Source of the DNA: an uncultured Bacteroidota bacterium
GTDB taxonomy: Bacteria; Bacteroidota; Bacteroidia; Bacteroidales; SZUA-534
DNA length: 9,448 nt
NCBI GenBank assembly: GCA_937885735.1
Contig: CALABN010000188.1
Location: forward strand, 1-9,448
Direction: 5' to 3'
This document shows, piece by piece, positions 5,500 to 9,448 of the stretch; position 1 is the first letter of the stretch, and each line of letters starts with the position of its first letter. Both the position numbers and the translations under genes were made by a program. The notes under the pieces were generated by a model that was given only the letters and a program-made list of their open reading frames with translations, was not told where the DNA came from and made no database searches.

Positions 5500-8400
5500 T
5501 TATATTGCAATTGCCGACCGTTTGCCTGCACCGTCCATTACAATGCTAATAGGCTGGCTGAACCGCACGTGCTTGAAATGTTTGGTTGTCTGCACCACCG
5601 TTTGGTTGTCGAGCACGTCCCACCTGATGAAACTTTTGTCGGAATGGTTCTGCACCGCGAAGTATCCAATGTTCATTGATGTTACGTTGTGGAAGAAGTG
5701 TGAACCGAGCGAAAAGTCGAGCGGATAGTCGTTCAGGCCAAGTTCCACAATGACGCGTGCATTTGAAATCTGCGACCAGTCGACAGGCACGCCAAGGAAG
5801 CGGTCGCTTGAGCCCCAGCGTCCAGGGCCTATAAGGATGTACTTGCGGTTTTCCTCAATCATTATTGTGTTAAGATGATTGATTTCTTCCGCCATTTCAA
5901 TGGTTTCCAGTTTGTTGAACTTGTCGTTGTCAATGTAGATGACGTCGAAAATGTCGTTGACGATTCCGTTTCCGAGGCTTTGCTGTGTGTAAAGCCACAT
6001 ACGTTCCTTTTGCTCGAAGATGCTTGAATCGAGTTTGTTGCTGTTGGCGCCAACAAGTGGTTTAATCTGAAGAAGATAGAACGACGGTTTGCCACCAAGT
6101 CCTGGATTCAGGTTTACGGCGTATTCAATTTCGACAGGCGAGCCAAATGCCTCACGGACAGCGGTAAGGATTGTGTCGATAGTTTCGGCCAACGGGAAAT
6201 AGTCGTATTGCAGAATGTCGGCAAAGTTCAGGATGCGTGGTCCAGGGCTGTCTATGCCAGGGCGGATGGTGTCGTTGTCGGGGTTGTAGACAGAAGCAAG
6301 GTGCTTCAGCGAGCCGTGTTCTTCAGCCTCGTATGTCTCAACCATTTTCACTGCCGCAAGTTCGCCATTGGCAAGAAAGTCGGGGTCGGTATTGCGCAAA
6401 TCGAGCGCATAGAATTGAGTTTGAGTAGTCTGCAACAGCGACTTTGTGGTGTACATTGACACTTTTGGGTAACGGGGCGAGAAACGGTAAGCCTTCCACC
6501 CGTCGACAACGTACGAGCCCAGGCCCATTGCAATAACTGCGTATCCCTCTTCGGGCTTCATATCGGCAATAGGGTAGAAGTTGTACGACTGCGCCACGCC
6601 GCTTATGTGCGGATAGTAATAGTCGCCAAATTGTGAACCAACCAATTCCTGTATAATGACGGCCATTTTCTCACCTTCAATCTTGTGGTTGATAGCCTTG
6701 AAATAGCCCAATGCCTGGTCGGAATAGACAGATGCGTAAACCAACTTTATGGCATCGCATACAAGTTTGAATGTCTTTTCCTTGTCAGTGCTGTTTGGAA
6801 CGATGTATGTGTCGAAAACGCCAGCAAATGGTTGGTTTATAGAATCTTCCGATGTGCTTGATGAACGGACCACAAGCGGTTTGTCAATGTGGTTGACAAA
6901 GTCGCGGACACGCCGTTCGAGTTCAAGGCTCAAGTTGCTGTAGTAGAACAATTCGCGCAGGCGCTGATACGATGTTTCAGGGTCAATCACCTTGATGTAC
7001 AGTTTGTTGCGTTCCATAAACGTGGTAAACTCGTCAGTGCCTATGATTACGGTGGTAGGCGTGATGAGGTTGATGCGTTTAGACAGTTCGCCTAAATCGA
7101 GGTTGTAAATCAGCACGTCGATGAAAGCCAGTCCACGTCCCTTGCCACCCATAGTTCCGCCAGCAAATTTGACAATGTTGTGCTCGTCAACAGTTGAGGT
7201 CTCATCATACGACAGCACTTTGCCTTTCTTTTTCTGCTCGCGGTAGACGCGGATGGCGTCAAGCACCTCGCGACGGGCCTGCTCGTAGTCGCTGTAGTCC
7301 TCGAGCCGCATTGCGTTGATGGTTCTGGCCAGTTGAATTTCGCCACGTGCCATAAGCCAAATAGAGTATTGGTTTTTCCTGGCGTGACGCACAAACGAGT
7401 CTTGAGGCACGTCGTGGATAAGCATTTCAAATTCGCGCAGCGAGTGGGCGACGCCAATGTCCTTGCCGTCCTTTGTGCGGAACAGGAAGTCGCCGTAACC
7501 CAAATACTTTATAAGGTGTCGGCGAAGGTCGTCGAACAAGGTCTCGCTGTTTTTGTTGATGAAGAAAATCTTGTTGGTGGACAAGTCTTCAACCTGCACG
7601 TTTTCAGTCGATTGTAGAATGACAGGCACGCTAAAAACCTGCTCACGCATATATTTGACAAATTTCAGGCCAGCCTGTTTGTCGAGTTTCCCGCCCCAAT
7701 CGAATTCTACGTCGGACACCACGCAAAGCAGAAAATCCTTGTATTTGTTGAATATGGCTATCGCTTCCTCGTAGTTGCGGGCGTGAAGTATTTTCGGGCG
7801 CGAACGAATCTTTGTGATTTTGTTCAGTTCGTTTTTTTCAACCTCTGGCAACAGTTTCTGCACCTGGTCGAACACAATGGAGTACAGAATCTGCAGATAA
7901 CGTGAGTAGTACGACGGCGAGTCTTCAATGAGCAGGATGACGCGCACCAGGCCCACTTTGGTGTCGTTTGACACGTTTACACTGTCCTCTATCGATTTTA
8001 CAATGGCAAAGATGATTGATGTGTCGCCCGTCCACACAAACATTTTGTCGACAGAGTTGATTGTCGGAATCAGATTATTGAAATATTTTTCGTCATCTTT
8101 TTTGTTTACAAGAAGATATACTGGAACAGAATCGTTGACCTGCTTTATTTTCGCGCTCAATTCTATAGGTGAGTCGCGGTCGATGCCGACCATCAGGATT
8201 ACAAGGTCGATTGGCGTGGTTTCAAGAATCTCGAGAGCATCTTCTTCGTTTGAAACGCCAGTTATTCGAGGCAGAGAGAAAAGGCTGTACTGATAAATCT
8301 CGCCCATAAACTTCTCAAAGAATGTATCGTCGTTTTCGAGAAGGAAAGCATCGTAAAGCGTTGATACAAAGAGAATATGCTTGATTTTATACTTCATCAT

Positions 8401-9303
8401 ATCCAGATAGACGTATTTGTCCATCATTTGCTGGTTGAAGTACTGCTGGATAGGCTTGTGCTGTTTTGAAAGTGAGCGTCGCAGTTCGTCGGGGCGGTGC
8501 TGTTGTGCGTTCATACCTGCTTTCTGCAAGATGATTTCGCTACCCTTGAAACTGTTGAGGTAGCCTGTTATAAGCCTTGCAATGTTGGTCAGCAGGTTGC
8601 GTTCCTCTAGCAGGAACGGAGCGCCGTTATCTTCTTCGAACTCACGTTGATAATATATTTCGATACTGCCTTTCTTGTTGTCGAAGGTTGAGAATTGCTC
8701 GTCCATTCCCCATTGTGTTACGGCAAAGTTCAGGCTTGTGTATTGCTTGTCCTGGAATTTGATGCGGGCGACAGCCCAATCAGAGTGCACCCACGCACGC
8801 GGAAGCATACTGCATATTTCTTGCAGGGTCTGGTCGATTGGCAGGCCGTGCTTGATTATTTGCGATGTGTGGTTTATGGCATCGAGTTCCTTGCTTCGTT
8901 GGTAGTTTTGCTGGCGCAGATTGGCGTATTTCAGCCTCATCACCTGCGTTGAAATCAGCATTGCAATGTTCTCGACAAACTGTTGCTCTGAATTTGTCAC
9001 TTCTTGATTTTCAGACTGATTGTAAGAAACCTTTATGGAGCCCTTCACTTCGCCTGCAACGGTTATAGGCACTGACAACCGTGTGACAGAAGCCGACGAT
9101 TGCCCGTTTGTGTAACTGATGCCCTTGTAAATTATGGATACAAAGACGTCGTCGGGGTTTGCGAACGTTGAAGCCAATGAATTGGCAATATGTTGCAGTA
9201 TTCCACTGCGGTTGTTCATTTGCGAAACTTCGGCAGTGAGTTTGCCAATGGTCGCCAGCATTTTGTCGGTCAGTGAGTTGCTTTGATATTGTCGTGCTTC
9301 CAT
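5500..9303 (-). CDS. GAF-GAF-receiver-receiver protein with PPDK/PEP-synthase-type ATP-binding domain
   Basis: This 1267-residue protein has no signal peptide or membrane segment. In order: a GAF-like domain (about 30-125); a second GAF-like domain (about 135-255) matching a form common in histidine kinases (IEIYYQREF, APFLLEERNLL); a degenerate receiver (about 305-440; S314-T315 replace the acidic pair and no phospho-Asp is evident in VILMVGID); an intact receiver (about 452-600; E460-D461, D531, S565, K584); a linker; and a PPDK_N-type ATP-binding domain (about 708-1085) with GGKGRGL at 719-725, VVRSSSTSED at 811-820, EIEYA at 1058-1062 and LLQIKPL at 1077-1083. The last about 180 residues form a separate conserved-looking domain with GPGRWGSSDRFLG (1159-1171) and GSHFFHN (1200-1206). 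The phosphohistidine swivel and PEP-binding barrel of PEP synthase are absent, so the common name 'phosphoenolpyruvate synthase' would mislead. It starts 3 bp after the MBL-fold gene. Function is unknown; a signal-controlled ATP-binding or phosphotransfer protein is inferred. Confidence 0.9.
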   Translation of the reverse strand: MEARQYQSNSLTDKMLATIGKLTAEVSQMNNRSGILQHIANSLASTFANPDDVFVSIIYKGISYTNGQSSASVTRLSVPITVAGEVKGSIKVSYNQSENQEVTNSEQQFVENIAMLISTQVMRLKYANLRQQNYQRSKELDAINHTSQIIKHGLPIDQTLQEICSMLPRAWVHSDWAVARIKFQDKQYTSLNFAVTQWGMDEQFSTFDNKKGSIEIYYQREFEEDNGAPFLLEERNLLTNIARLITGYLNSFKGSEIILQKAGMNAQQHRPDELRRSLSKQHKPIQQYFNQQMMDKYVYLDMMKYKIKHILFVSTLYDAFLLENDDTFFEKFMGEIYQYSLFSLPRITGVSNEEDALEILETTPIDLVILMVGIDRDSPIELSAKIKQVNDSVPVYLLVNKKDDEKYFNNLIPTINSVDKMFVWTGDTSIIFAIVKSIEDSVNVSNDTKVGLVRVILLIEDSPSYYSRYLQILYSIVFDQVQKLLPEVEKNELNKITKIRSRPKILHARNYEEAIAIFNKYKDFLLCVVSDVEFDWGGKLDKQAGLKFVKYMREQVFSVPVILQSTENVQVEDLSTNKIFFINKNSETLFDDLRRHLIKYLGYGDFLFRTKDGKDIGVAHSLREFEMLIHDVPQDSFVRHARKNQYSIWLMARGEIQLARTINAMRLEDYSDYEQARREVLDAIRVYREQKKKGKVLSYDETSTVDEHNIVKFAGGTMGGKGRGLAFIDVLIYNLDLGELSKRINLITPTTVIIGTDEFTTFMERNKLYIKVIDPETSYQRLRELFYYSNLSLELERRVRDFVNHIDKPLVVRSSSTSEDSINQPFAGVFDTYIVPNSTDKEKTFKLVCDAIKLVYASVYSDQALGYFKAINHKIEGEKMAVIIQELVGSQFGDYYYPHISGVAQSYNFYPIADMKPEEGYAVIAMGLGSYVVDGWKAYRFSPRYPKVSMYTTKSLLQTTQTQFYALDLRNTDPDFLANGELAAVKMVETYEAEEHGSLKHLASVYNPDNDTIRPGIDSPGPRILNFADILQYDYFPLAETIDTILTAVREAFGSPVEIEYAVNLNPGLGGKPSFYLLQIKPLVGANSNKLDSSIFEQKERMWLYTQQSLGNGIVNDIFDVIYIDNDKFNKLETIEMAEEINHLNTIMIEENRKYILIGPGRWGSSDRFLGVPVDWSQISNARVIVELGLNDYPLDFSLGSHFFHNVTSMNIGYFAVQNHSDKSFIRWDVLDNQTVVQTTKHFKHVRFSQPISIVMDGAGKRSAIAI

Positions 9304-9306
9304 ATC

Positions 9307-9448
9307 TTATTGCAGGTAAGTGTTGTTAAGTCGTTCGTATTCAATGGTGGTGCGAAGTCCGTGGCCAGGAAGTACAAGCGTGTCGCCAGGCAAAGTCAGC
9401 AGTCTTGTCTCCGCCACCGCGCAGGGGTTGATCCCGCTTTCCGGGTTG
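9307..9448 (-). CDS. MBL-fold metallohydrolase, C-terminal end (partial)
   Basis: The last 46 codons of a gene that begins beyond the right edge, ending in TAA at 9309-9307. The translation contains LLTLPGDTLVLPGHG followed by TTIEYERLNNTYL. This matches the C-terminal part of glyoxalase-II-like metallo-beta-lactamase-fold hydrolases, in which the histidine of PGHG is a metal ligand and the following T-T-I-x-x-E-x-x-x-N segment is typical. The substrate cannot be told from this fragment; thioester or small-molecule hydrolysis is usual for the group. Its stop lies 3 bp before the ATG of the 1267-residue signalling protein, so the two are probably co-transcribed and translationally coupled. Confidence 0.82.
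   Translation of the reverse strand, partial: NPESGINPCAVAETRLLTLPGDTLVLPGHGLRTTIEYERLNNTYLQ

Noticed and set aside
5276..5502. Truncation or frameshift removing the swivel domain from the large protein
   Set aside because: The gene ends in a structured C-terminal domain, and the following 224 bp is non-coding A/T-rich DNA with no remnant of a His domain.
7110..7457. Minus-strand 115-codon frame overlapping the large gene in another frame
   Set aside because: The in-frame protein carries clear domain motifs across this stretch (GGKGRGL region and linker); the alternative frame has none.
7928..8293. Plus-strand open frame of 121 codons inside the large signalling gene
   Set aside because: It is antisense to the receiver region, with low-complexity S/T/R-rich translation and no independent support.
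5500..9303. Annotation as phosphoenolpyruvate synthase (ppsA)
   Set aside because: Only the ATP-binding domain is related; the swivel histidine and PEP-binding barrel are missing and sensory domains are present.

Overview
The window looks like a chromosomal segment from a member of the Bacteroidetes, probably Bacteroidales. The evidence is an ArgH C-terminus of Bacteroides type, a secreted protein with a CHU_C / type IX secretion (type B) C-terminal sorting domain, intergenic DNA rich in A/T with no Shine-Dalgarno sequences, and a TAnnTTTG-type -7 promoter element. There are no tRNAs, rRNAs, insertion sequences, CRISPR arrays or phage genes. Gene density is high and every junction looks intact.

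Left part, plus strand (1-2476): the 3' end of argH (argininosuccinate lyase), a secreted multi-module protein with a T9SS sorting domain, and a tRNA-dihydrouridine synthase. These are separated by only 4 and 3 bp and so read as one transcription unit, although their functions are unrelated. The Dus gene converges on the next block with 15 bp between stop codons.

Right part, minus strand (read right to left, 9448 to 2492): the 3' end of an MBL-fold metallohydrolase; 3 bp later a 1267-residue multidomain signalling protein (two GAF-like domains, a degenerate receiver, an intact receiver, a PPDK/PEP-synthase-type ATP-binding domain and a conserved uncharacterised C-terminal domain); then a LuxR/NarL-type regulator whose receiver has lost its phosphorylation residues; then a transmembrane methyl-accepting chemotaxis protein with an acidic C-terminal tail. 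The last three genes are separated by 224 bp and 171 bp of A/T-rich DNA holding dyads and a probable promoter, so they are neighbours on one strand but probably not one simple operon.

The main point of interest is the minus-strand signalling cluster. The large protein is built like a sensor/response-regulator but has no histidine-kinase domain. Its output is the ATP-binding half of a PEP-synthase-like enzyme, without the phosphohistidine swivel and PEP-binding domains needed for PEP synthesis. The adjacent transcription factor appears independent of phosphorylation. Together they may form an uncharacterised signalling pathway; this is inference from domain content and gene order only.
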